From contig OX328103.1 of assembly GCA_946811185.2 (NCBI GenBank), positions 30,622,266-30,686,265 on the forward strand: DNA of 64,000 bases, read 5' to 3'. Below the pieces are notes generated by a model that was not told the DNA's origin, did not search any database, and saw only the letters and a program-made list of their open reading frames with translations. Below, piece after piece: positions 1-12,200 of this stretch. Source of the stretch: Hippopus hippopus (taxonomy: Eukaryota > Mollusca > Bivalvia > Cardiida > Cardiidae). Made by a program: the position numbers and the translations under genes. Numbering within the stretch: position 1 is the stretch's first letter; each line of letters begins with the position of its first letter.

Positions 1-77
1 CATTTATAGAGTATGTATCAGATATCGAGGAAAAGTAGGGTAGGTCAATCCTTGTCTTCTGTAGAAGTTTGCCATGA

Positions 78-245
78 CTCAGTGGTTATGGTGTTGGACT
101 GCTGCATGGCGTAGTAATAAAATTTTGAGATAAAGATTTAGGGGAGTGTCCTGCAGCCAAGGCGTGATAGAATCCAGCCTTATACCAGTGAAACTCAGGA
201 TTGAGATGACTAAGTTTAAAGAGCTAATGTTTTCTGAAAGAATAT
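78..245 (+). repeat. SINE-like fragment with tRNA-type head
   Basis: The segment GACTCAGTGGTTATGGTG resembles a tRNA A-box region (compare the SINE at 32696). The B-box is not clear, so this is a degraded or different subfamily copy. Confidence 0.4.
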
Positions 246-571
246 TGTAAGTGAAATAAAATGCCATGCATATAACACCTTTCTTTCATATAGAAGTGTT
301 ACTTGTAATTTTGAATCCATGTATTTACAGATTAATCAATGAAATATTTCTTGAAAATCAAGCTCTTGCAGCCAAGCATTGGCACCCGCATGCAGTGCTC
401 TTTTTTTTTTTATCTGGAGATGTACAGATAAGTTGGGTTAATGGAAGGCTGTAAATGTTATTTCTTTACTTAAACCTATGTTGTAGATAATTAGAAATAT
501 CCACTGGAGATATTCTAAAGAGTAGCAACAGCAACAGTTTTAATGCAGAACAGATGATATTTCTCTTATCC

Positions 572-795
572 ATTTACCAAACAACAAATCTTTAGACTTG
601 TCTAAGTTGAAAGCTTTTGTATTTGACAAAATAGTGACTCAAAAATAGCAATTCGCCTTTGAAAGGTAGAAAACATGGTGGGAAAAGAAGAAAATGCTGG
701 TTACCAGCATTTTTTTCCTCATTTCCCATAATTTTTTCAAAAGGCCATTTTCCCTGGGAGCGTTAAACCTCAGAATTGTGTGGTAATGGGTCAAA
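572..795 (-). repeat. F1 palindromic MITE copy
   Basis: Contains GTAGAAAACATGGTGGGAAA with the pairing arm TTTTTTCCTCATTTCCCATA after AATGCTGGTTACCAGCATTT. The ends are TTTACCAAACAAC and GTGTGGTAATGGG. It lies in the intron before exon 1 of the window. Confidence 0.75.
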
Positions 796-1123
796 GACCT
801 AAATATTCTCTTTATCTACTTTTGAAGCTGTTAAATTTCAGTGATAGTTTCTATTTTGAAAGTTGAGACATGTTTGATAGACTAAAACGACCAACTTTTG
901 ATATAAAGATATAAGCTAGTGCTGTTTCTGGTGCATTTAAAGTCCAGTTACAAACCAGGCAAAAGTTCTCAACTCGTAATGTTACATTGCTCTTTGATAT
1001 TTATGTGAATGTCTGGTTCAATCCTTATTTAGGATTAATTTTGTGGCATTGCATCTAGCTATCTTTTGAGAAAGTTATATACACAAGATAACTGTACACA
1101 GAGGAAATGTTCGTTATTAACAG

Positions 1124-1275
1124 GAGCCCTTCATACAAACATGTGTCACTTTCCTGAAGCGAAGATGTCCACAACTTGTTGGGGGATTCCCAAAGGATGA
1201 TTTACAGAGTAAAAGTCAACAACTTCCACATGATACCATAGCTACCATGTTGACTTGCTTGCAAGCTTGTGCAAG
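1124..1275 (+). CDS. CNOT1: CNOT1 window exon 1 (residues 1-50)
   Basis: Acceptor TTATTAACAG precedes GAG; donor is AAG|GTAAC. It begins [16 protein letters not shown] and ends [10 protein letters not shown], collinear with the human segment just before the disordered linker. It was too short to stand out as an ORF and was found by translating back from the next exon. It starts in phase 0 and ends two bases into a codon that the next exon's first T completes (Ser). Confidence 0.9.
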
Positions 1276-4200
1276 GTAACAAAGCTATAATATAGCTATG
1301 CTCTTTGTAAAAGGCTGATAACAGGTCAAAGCTTTTCACTATTTGTAAATTTTCTGCATGTCTAAGGACCAGTGTACCCCACAAATCAGTCGGTTATTAT
1401 ACAAAATGAATTTTATGGATCCATAATACTTCGATGACTTGCTTGGTAGGCCTATCATGCCATTCATCACTTTTGTGGATGGTAGTTCATACATACATTG
1501 TTACTTCCATTTTACAGTTTATGTTTTAGTTGTAATGATCAGAATCTGGTATATTGTAAACTTACAATAATTCTGGTCGTTATCTACTGATGGCTATAGA
1601 TTTTTCAAGGTATTTTTCTATGTATCAATAAAAGTCTGGGTTTTCCTAGTTTTAATACTCGTAGTCTAGTGGTTTGAGCACTTGGCATGTGTCTGGGTTC
1701 CTGTAGTCACAGTGCCTTGTTGAATTGATTTTCTAGGCTAAGTGTGTTTTTTCACCTCCTTTTCACTGACTTGGAAAATTGATGATTCAAACATTAAGGT
1801 GTCAGCATGTATATACAAATTAAAGTATCATGAAACGGCAAAATAGTGGGTTTTTAGCTCCACTGGCCGAAGGCCAGCGGGCTTATGTCATGGCCTGTTG
1901 TCCGTCGTGCGTCAGTCCGTCCGTCCATCCGTCCGTCCGTCCGTTAACTTTTTTTTAAAACGTCTTCTTCTCTGAAACTACCCATCCAATTTTGATGAAA
2001 CTTCACAGAAATGATCCTGCCATGGTCCTCTTCAGAATTTCTTGAAAGAATTTAATTCCTTCAAAAACTCTGGTTGCCATGGCAACAAAACTGAAAAATT
2101 TTGAAAATCTTTGAAAATCTTCTTGTCTGAAACCGTAAGGCCAAGGGCTACCAAATTTGGCATGTAGCTTTATCTAGTGGACCTCTACCAAGTTTCTTCA
2201 ATTTATAGCCCTGGGGTCAAAATTGGCCCCGCCCCGGGGGTTACAAGTTATACATGGGCTTATTTAGGGAGAACTTTAAAATTCCTCTTCTACCTAGCCA
2301 TAGGGCCTAGAGCTACCAAATTTGGCATGTAGCTTTATCTAGTGGACCTCTGCCAAGATTGTTCAAATTATAGCCCTGGGGTCAAATTAGGCCCTGCCCG
2401 GGGGTAACAAGTTTTACGTGGGCTTATATAACAAGTTTTACATGGGCTTATATAGGGAGAACTTTAAAATTCTTCTTTGGCCTAGCCATGGGGCCTAGGG
2501 CGACCAAATTTGGCATGTAGCTTTATCTAGTGGACCTGTACCAAGGGTGTCCAAATTATAGCCGAGGGTCAAATTTGACTTCGCTCCGGGGGGTAACATG
2601 TTTTACATGGGCGGGCTTATATAGGAAAATCTTTCGCATCTAGCTATAAGGGCTAGGGCTATCAAATTTTGCATTTAGCTTTATCTAGGGGGTCTCTATC
2701 AAGGGTGCCCAAATTATAGCCCAGGGGGTCAAATGTAGCCCCACCCCAGGGGGTCACAAGTTCTACATGGTCTTATATAAGGAAACTTTAATAATCTACT
2801 TGTACATAGCCATATTTAGGCCTAGGGCTACCAAATTTTGCATGTAACTTTATATAATGGGCCTCTACCAAGAGGGCCCAAATTTTAACTTTGGGGGTCA
2901 AGTTTGACTCCACACCAGGGGTCACAAGTTTTACATTGGCTTTTATAGTGAAAACTTGATAAACTTGTGTCATGGATCACATATTTTACAGGGCCTTTTA
3001 TTCAGCAAACTTGTTTTACATGACTTTTTATTGGGCAAGATTAAAAAATCTTTTTGTTTATAACCACACATTCTAGTTTCATATTGTAGGTCTGGGGTCA
3101 AAATTGCCTTCATTCCAGGGATCGCAAGTTTAACATGGGCTTCAAAATATTGTCACTTCAATTTAAACATTCATCAAGGGAAATAACTCTTTTTATGAAA
3201 GATAAAGTTCGTTACTATTTACCTCCCTTGATTATCAAGCTGCAGTGATACATGATTGGTGCTAGACAAGTTTTTTAGCTCCACTGGCCAAAGGCCAGCA
3301 GGCTTATGTTATGGCCCGTTGTCCGTTGTGCGTCCATCCGTATGTTAACTTTTTAGCTCACTTGAGCACAACGTGCTCAAGGGGAGCTTTTAGGATCACC
3401 TGGTGTCCGTCGTGCGTCGTGTGTCGTCAACAATTCTTTAAACATCAACTCCTCCTAAACCACTGGGCGGATTTGGACCAAACTTGGCTGGAATGTTCCT
3501 TGGAAGGTCCTCTTTAAAAACTGTTCACAGAATTTGATTCCATCAAAAACTCTGGTTGCCATTGAAACCAAATGGAATTTTTTAGGGAATTCTTTAAAAA
3601 TCTTCTCCTCTGAAACCACGGGTCAGATTTTGAAATAATTTCACAGATATGCTCCTTGGGTGACCCTTTTTAAAAATTGTTTGTAAAATTTTGATTCGTC
3701 AAAAAATGTGGCTCTGGTGAATGGGGGCTTCTTGCACCATATAGAAATGAAGGAATTCTTCAAAATTCTTCTTCTCTGAAACCGCTGGTCAGATTTCAAA
3801 ATAATTTCACAGGATTGTTCCTTGGGTGACCCTTTTCAAAAACTGTTCGTAAAATTTTGATCCGTCAAAAAACGTGGCTCTGGTGAATGGGGGCTTCTTG
3901 CACTATACAGAAATGAAGGAATTCTTTAAAAATCTTCTCCTCTGAAACAGCAGGTCAGATTTTGAAATAATTTCACAGGATTGTTGCTTGGGTGACCTTT
4001 TTCAAAAATTGTTCGTAAAATTTTGATCCGTCAAAAAATGTGGCTCTGGTGAATGGGGGCTACTTGCACTATATGGAAATTTAGAAATTCTTGAAAATTC
4101 TTCTTCTCTGAAACGACTGGTCAGAATTTTACTTAATAGCCAGTGGAGCGATACAGGGCCATCATGGCCCTCTTGTTTCTTTTTTTAATTGGAAATGTCA

Positions 4201-7200
4201 AATATATTTATATATAGTTCTTTCCAACTCAATTTTGATATACCCTAGCTCTGAAAGATGACCACCCTTGGCAAGTGAATCACTGTAGGAATAAACAATT
4301 GAAAGCAATTAATTATCTGTATACTTGCTTACAGTGATAGCCTTAAACTTTTATATTTGAAATTCCAATTATTATTTTTATTTTTTTTTTTTTTTTTTAT
4401 GATATATTTTTACCCAATTTGTCTCTGAGTAGCCATTATTTCATAACAAGGTATACATTTAATACGCATAGATTTGTTTGACCCCAAATCAGCTCAGTTG
4501 AAAGAGAAGCCATCTTTTAGTTTTAAGGGTATGGGTTCCACCTCAGCAAGTTATTCAAAAGAACAAAAAAAATCACATTCTAAGGATAATGCTTTACCAA
4601 TTATCAGATTTTGCCAAAAAAATTGTCTTGATCTGAAAGTCCTTTTCAGCTTTATAGTGGTTTCTAATGTTTATTTATACAGTAGTGTGGGTCAGGAACT
4701 GTCTGAAGTGATTGTAACCATGATCAACAATGCCAGTGTTCTTATGAAACAAAGACAAGCTCCTAAACCCCCAAATCCTACAGCCCCTGGTTCACAAGTT
4801 GGAGGAGGCCCTACAGGACCCATTGGTGGAGGTCTTGGAGTAGTGAGTGGTTCAGGTCTGGGAGCTGGAACTAGCAGTAGCTCTGCCTTGGGACTGGGTC
4901 CAAACATGTCTCAGGGCAACATTGTTTCTAGTCTTGGTACATCGTCTTCCACGCAGGTACTGACATACATTTGGGCTGTATCTTAAATTAACATTAAAGG
5001 ATGGTAATAGTACATAATCCTACTTTTTCTTTTTCACAACCTTGAAAAAGATGGCTTTTTGAAAATATTGCAGGGAAAGGACAAAATACTTATAAACAGC
5101 ATTTTATTGTTTTTTACTCTTTTAAAGACAAATCTGATCAAGTGAGCCATGTTTGAATTGTCACTTGTGAATGCTTTCATGGGTAAGTCTAAACTACTGT
5201 TATCTGGTAATTGGTTATATATATCATTTATTTGGATTGCCTGATTAAAGTTAAGTCATACATACATGTATAAACTTATTTGAAAGTATTTGTTGAAATG
5301 GATAAGTAAGTGGATATAGCTGATTGTCATGAAGTTGTGCAAGCTCTTCTGCTTTGGATTAACTATTTCACACTTTAGATTAGTTCCAAATTAGAAAGAA
5401 AGACTTTACATATTAACCGTTCAACTGCTGAGCATGGCTGAGTGCACTTTTTTGAACAGTGTAGATCAAGATCAGACTGCAGAATTAGGAACTGATTTTG
5501 ATATAGCATCAATAACATTATGACACGGACTGTTATAATTGTCAATTCACTAATCTTATAGCATGAACTGTTGTGATTCTTAGTGCTCTTACCTTTCAGC
5601 TTGACCCTGCCGATACACTGGGCATACCAAAGTCTTGGGGTGTTCCTGGTCAGCCCAACTCAGGATTTCCTGCTGGACCTCTGTCGTTAGGAGGACCCAA
5701 TCCTACCCCAGGCTCACCAGCTAAAGCTTTCCAGTCACAGGCAAACTCAGGATTTGGTGCTATTCAAAATCTGACTTCCCAGTTACATAGTAAGTACCTA
5801 CCATATTTCACCTAATTAATGCTCCCTCCCTAATAGTAGCACCCTCAACAATAATACTTACTCCAGAGGCCTCCGGACAACCCCCCCACCCACACCCAAC
5901 CTTACCAGAAATTCGGCGACTGGAGTGACAAACTTCCGAATGCAAGATAACTTCACTAAAACACAGACTGATGAAATTTATTGATGACATATGTCTTATA
6001 AATAAACTTACCGGTGTGGCATTGACATAATCCTAATTACATGTACTTCAGCAATCAATGTCATTAACGCCTGACTATCCAAATATACATACACTTCCAA
6101 TACCATTGTAAACTTCTGGCAACACAAAATTTGTCAACTTGCTTTAAAAAAAAAAAAAAGAACTTTAAGAAAGTGAAGTATCGAAAACTAGTGTTCCATA
6201 TAAGTTGTGAATGCTATTTCATGTCCAAATGAATCAGTAGAATTGATACATTCTGCATTAATACAGCGGGTTTTTCAAATGGCAATCACTTTGCACACGG
6301 CACTAATTAAAACCTGGATCAAAGTACCGTACTAACTCTACATGATGGCACTGAAATTTCGGGAAATTGGCTATGAAATAAGAACGCCTTGTTGGTGTTT
6401 TGTATGGTGCCCCTGCGCGTTAATTAGGTGAAATACGGTATTTAAAATCAGACAGCTCAACTACATAATAAGTGCCTCCTCAAAATCTGTCTGTGAAGCA
6501 AGTTATAGGTGTTAATTGTTGGATTTTATTTCTGCTGTACAAAAGTTTACAGCACAGTTGTGACTTTGTATATCTCTTTGGTTTGCCGCTGTTGAAAATC
6601 TTGAGGAAATAGGAATATAATTGCTTATAGCAAAGCAGTTCCTTCTTACATGCAATGATTTCTTTTACGTATAGTTCAAGAAAAATGATGTTCTGTGCAT
6701 CAAGTATTTGTGATCTGTGTGAGTTATACAGTTTTTAAGTTTTGTAAACACATCCCCTTTTTGATGACTTTTGGTGTTTATCAGTATACTAATAAGAAAA
6801 TCTTACTGCAAAAAGGAGGAACTGCATGTAACAAGCAATTTTTGTTTTTGTAGTATAATTTTAATGTAATGACCTTTAACTAATGATTGACCCAATATAG
6901 TATTATGCTTTCTTAGTAAGTTAACATATTTATAGTCCAAAGTTCTTATTGCTGTAAATATCCTTCATGACTCAAAATGAGATGTTCTTTTACTATGGGT
7001 TAGCAACAGTGTATATTTCTGGAATATTTTTAGACTTGAGCATGCCATCCTCCACAATGCAGTCCACTATGCCAGGGCTGGGGGCTCCAAGAGCCCCAAC
7101 AATAAACACTCTGGGTAACTTAAGTGCTCAACAAGTGATTAAACAGGGCCCTGGGCAGGGACCACAACTACCTTTACAACCTGGAATTGAAAGCAGTTTG

Positions 7201-9235
7201 AGGATACCAAGTAAGATCTCACAAAATAAATTTTTATTGCAAAGAAATGTTGTTTTTCCAATTAACTCTTTACCACACAATCCCAACTTTTAACGACCCT
7301 GAGAAAGAGGCCTTCTGAAAACATTGTGGGAAAAGGAGAAAATGCTGGTAACCAGCATTTTCTCCTTTCCCCACAATGTTTTCTTCCCTTCCCAAAACAG
7401 AGTTCAAATTTTCAGTCACTTTTGTTTTGTCGTCTGCAAATGCTTTCAATTTGGACCAGTCTAAAATTTTGTCATTTGGTAAAGAGTTAAAGGCTGTCAA
7501 CAAACAAGAGTCCCTTATTTTTACAGCTGTAAGAAAGATGACTTGTTTAGGTGATTTTTAGAAAAGTGGAATAACTAGCCTCGTCCCCTCCTTCAATATT
7601 TCTTCTATCAAAGGCAATTTCCATCAATGAGGACCATTCTTCAGTTATTTCCCTTGATTCTTCTCCAGTACTACATTGGTCCTGAGAAGGGGATTACTTG
7701 GATTTTATCCTTGATTTTGTTGCACTAAACAGCTATGTTCTTGAGATAATATTTCAAGTAAATCTAGTTAGATTGTTTTACATATTGATATATACGTAGT
7801 TCCTGATGATTGAGAAGAAAAGTTGATTTGAATTACAGTTGGACCGTACACATACATCATAAATCATCGATATATTTATCGCAACATCCCCATGGGAACC
7901 AAGAATAAAAACAAAGGAATATGGGTGAAAGGACCAATCTGTTATTTGGTTACCTTTAGTCTTTATCTGGCAAGGGAGATAATTTAATTCACAGGAATGG
8001 CCCCATTGAGTTTTGTTTAATTTGTCCTTTGTTAATTCTTGTAATATGGAAAGTCTGTTTTGTTGTCTTTTAAATTGTGTTAAGGTAGTATGTCTGTAAT
8101 GGAGGTTGAAGTTAAAGCAGTTCGTGAGGTAACTTGGGTCTTATTACAAGTTATAACTGTTGTCTTATGATGTCTTTTGTAACAGAAATGAATAGTTACT
8201 GTCTGTAATAATACTGGTTTGTATTATATTTGTTTTCTTGTATCACTCTTTAAATGAAACTAAGTTCCCATGTGAGTTAAATTTGGCTGCACTTTCAAAA
8301 TCTCTTGAATTGGGATTTATGCAAGTGAATAATCTGTGATCAAATGCAACATAGCCTCCCCGAAGCACCATATGTAAAATTTGATCAATACCATTGTGAC
8401 ATAGCAGTATGTTATAATTGCCTTTTCAGGTGTATATTCATGCTTCTTGGACTGTTTTCATGCTCCGCCATTAAATGGGGGGGGGGTGGGGAGTATATAA
8501 TGTTACCCCTGTCTGTGTGCTTGTAAGTGTGTATGTATGTATCTATGTGTGTGTTCAGGAAATAGTGGTGTCCTTGTCTGGCTAATAACTTCTAGATGCA
8601 TGGTCCAATTCTAAAATAATTTGGCACAAATAATACCAATGGATAGACGATATGCACAAAACTGTGTCACCAGCTCAAAGGTCAAGGTCACAGTGCATAC
8701 GTGGAAATCTGTGTCGGTGACACGTTTCTATTTTTTTTTTTAGAATTAATATTTCAGTAGAAATAGTGATTTGTAGGAATACTGAAATTGACTTTACTGA
8801 ACAGGCTTTTGTTACACATCACAACTACTGCAAAGGAGAAACACTTCAAAGAAAGAAAATTCCTGTGTGAAAATATGGAAGACATGGTTGGAACAGAAGC
8901 AGTAATTAGATACAAGCAATTGTTCTTTTCCCCTCTATGTTTTCAATAGCGGTCAGTTACAGGGCTGTACCAAGTCATATTTTATTTTGTAACAGGTTCA
9001 TAAGTTTTTGTTTTTGTTTTTTCAGACCAAGGCAGTACTGATGTATCTGTGCTATTTCCTGACATGAATCAACAGTTTACAAAAGAAGTGGAAGATGAAG
9101 CTAATTCTTTCTTTCAAAAGATCTATAATCAACCGCCTCACCCGACAATGACTATAGATGAAGTGTTGGAAATGCTGAAACGCTTTAAAGACTCTCTGAA
9201 CAGGAAAGAAAAGGTAAGATAATTGCTAAATAAAC

Positions 9236-9297
<62 letters not shown>

Positions 9298-12200
9298 AGC
9301 CATGCTCAATGAAAAGTGGGTTTAATGCATCTGCTAAAAGTTTTGACCCATGTCAGCCTGTGCAGGCTGACATGGGTCAAAACTTTTTGCTTTAGGTCAA
9401 TTTTCTGCATGTCAAAGGAACATTTTACCCAGTGATTCAGTCTGTTGGTCGACATAATGGATCACAAAGATGCACTAAACCCCCTCTTTTGTCACAGAAT
9501 GGCTCATATATTTTCAGGGCCACCTCTGAATGGAAGCTTCTTTACATTTTGTAAAGTTTGTTGATAAAGCTTGTATATATAGTTTTCCACATTTCACATA
9601 CGATAAATGCATTGTTAGTTAACCCATTACTGTACAGGTTAATTTTAGATATAACTGTAACTAATACAAGTTGAACAAAGGAAAAATACTTAGAATTGTG
9701 ATTTTCTCAAGGACATTTTTTTTGTAGAGTTTTATAACAGTTTGAGCTGCCAAAGGGTTAACTATTGCTTATCAGCTTGATTAGTGTCTTTAAACTAGCA
9801 ACAGAATGCTGCAAGTCATTTAATATTACTCATTGTATTCGCCCTGCACCATACTGTTTTAAATTGCGTAACATTTTAAATTGCATTGTTCATTGCTTAA
9901 CATTTTAAATAGCATTTTCAAATTGAGTGATTTGATTAGTGCCTCTAAACTAGCAACGGAATGCTGTAAGTCGTTTTATATTATGCATTGTATTTGCCTT
10001 GCTCAACACTGTTTTCAAGCAATTATATGTCTTGTTCTCCATCTTATTCTTATTCTATTTCATTTTTTCTTAAGATACCAAAGTTAAAGTCCAAATGCCA
10101 ATTTATAATGTCCTTTCATGCTCAGAGACCAACCCCCTCTAGGTGCGCTGTACATGTATATTATAAGTTAGGGTTTCTCATTATCGTATATGTACTATCT
10201 CTTTGTTCTCAAAATTTTTTTTGTGAAAAATTATGGTAAAATTATTTTTTGTATTACAAGATACATGTATATGTATACATAATAAAGTATGTCTATGTCT
10301 AACTTTTCAGGAAGTGTATGAGTGCATGTTGCGAAATCTGTTTGAAGAGTACCAGTTCTTTCCTAAGTATCCTGACCGTGAATTACATACAACTGCTGTT
10401 CTCTTTGGAGGAATTATTGAAAAGGGACTAGCTACGTATGTATGATTATACTTGTGCTCTTAGAAATAGTTCTGTAGCATGTTATCTCCTGAAATATACT
10501 TGGAGTAGACAAAGAGTATTATCAGCATGAATTGGGGTTTAACACAGTAAGACAAGAGTAAGTATTGTGTCAAATGGAAGAACTACTTATTGTCTCTTTT
10601 TGTTACAATGTTTTCAAAGATGACATAAAAAGTTATCTACAGGAGGTTATGAGTTACCTTTTTATTGCCTGATGGGATTTAGATCCATAAGTAAAAAAGA
10701 CAGTTTTAGTTCATTCTGGGGTTTAGATCTATAGGTAAAAATAAATTCTTGTTCTCAAGTCTTTTAGGAATCTTAAAAATGGCATATGAAAGAAGCAACT
10801 AAGTTAATATGAAGATGTTTGATTTCACTAGGTTTTTAAGATAATTTCCCAAATAAAATTTAGACAACAATTTTGAGTGGTTGAACATTTTTTTTCATTA
10901 GTGTGTACTTCTAAGGTTGGTGCATTGTTTTTTGTAGGGTAAGGGATTAGTTAAAATGTAGATAAATATTGATAAGCACATTTTTAAGCAAGGAGACTTT
11001 GATGCAATCTAAAGACAGGATTAGTTTCAATTGATATGTGTAAGAGTATATCTGTGACAAAAAGTGTACATAGTTTAAGCCCTTACTGAACCAGGCTGTT
11101 TATATACTTAACATAGACGGTCACAAATTACACAAAGGACATTGTTTGAAGGAGAAAAGAGTGTCATTTATAAGTAGTATGAAAAACATTCAAAAAGGAA
11201 TAATAGGTTGTTGCATGCAATTACTCCTTTTCCTATATTGTTTTTCAAAGCAATACACTACTTTGGCATTGTAAGTTGCTTTGGTTCTGGCTTGAAAAAA
11301 TAAATCATATATAAATTTTATATTGCAGAGAAGCAAAAATTTATCATTTCAGGTATATGGCACTTGGTATTGCATTACGATATGTTCTGGAGGCATTACG
11401 TAAACCACATGGCAGTAAAATGTACTTTTTTGGGATTGCGGCACTAGACAGGTTCAAGACGCGGCTCAAAGATTACCCTTCATACTGTCAACACCTGGCT
11501 ACCATACCACACTTTTCACAGTTTCCTCCACAATTAATTGAAGTAAGAAGTGCTCTAAAACTCATCCCATTACTAAAAGATCTCTTACTTTTATGACCCT
11601 AATTGAGAAGGCTTTTGAAAACATTGTAGGAAAAGGAGAAAAAGCTGGTGACCAGCATTTTTCTCCTTTTCCTACAAAGTTTATTTAACATTTTAAATAT
11701 TGATTGCATCATCTGAGCTTCATTTATTGTAGAGTCTGCAAAAACATTCTCTTTCGACAAGGGTAAATTATGTCATGTTGTAAAGAGTCAAGGTTCCAAA
11801 ACCCAGGGTAGGAATTTTGATGTATTAAGTATTTTTTTCCTGTCTCAACTGTGGGCACTTGTTGATTCCACTGCATTAGAAAACCAATCAAAATAATGCG
11901 ATGAAGATAGAAAGATAACTTGAAGACATCATTTTATCCATTGGTCACAGTGTTTTATGGATTCTGCCTTTCAAATTTGTTAAAATATTCTCTTTGATTT
12001 TCTTTCTAGATAGCTATTGTCATAATTCTAAAAGACAGTAGCGTACAGGACTTGAGAACAGGAGGTCGCTGGTTCGAACCCCGACTCAGCCAATTTCTTT
12101 CCGAGGATTGATGATAGTCGTTGCGACAAGATTCATTCCTCTCTCACCGCTGACCATTGTTTTGACGATGCTTTTGTGGGAAAGCAGCCAGTGGCTTGGA

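Larger units (their letters stand above)
1..1123. other. CNOT1 intron (left end of window), repeat remnants only
   Basis: No CNOT1-like exon was found here. It contains a tRNA-like SINE fragment (about 78-245) and an inverted F1 palindromic repeat (about 572-795). The preceding exon must lie outside the window. Confidence 0.6.

Noticed and set aside
4474..4682. Upstream open extension of CNOT1 exon 2 reading [12 protein letters not shown], which resembles human KSAQL
   Set aside because: The real KSxQLP segment is in the exon at 1124-1275, whose phase fits the acceptor at 4683. The extension is intron.
7311..7385. F1 hairpins as microRNA precursors or terminators
   Set aside because: Dozens of dispersed copies with inverted TTAA ends fit mobile elements better. 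Expression cannot be judged here.
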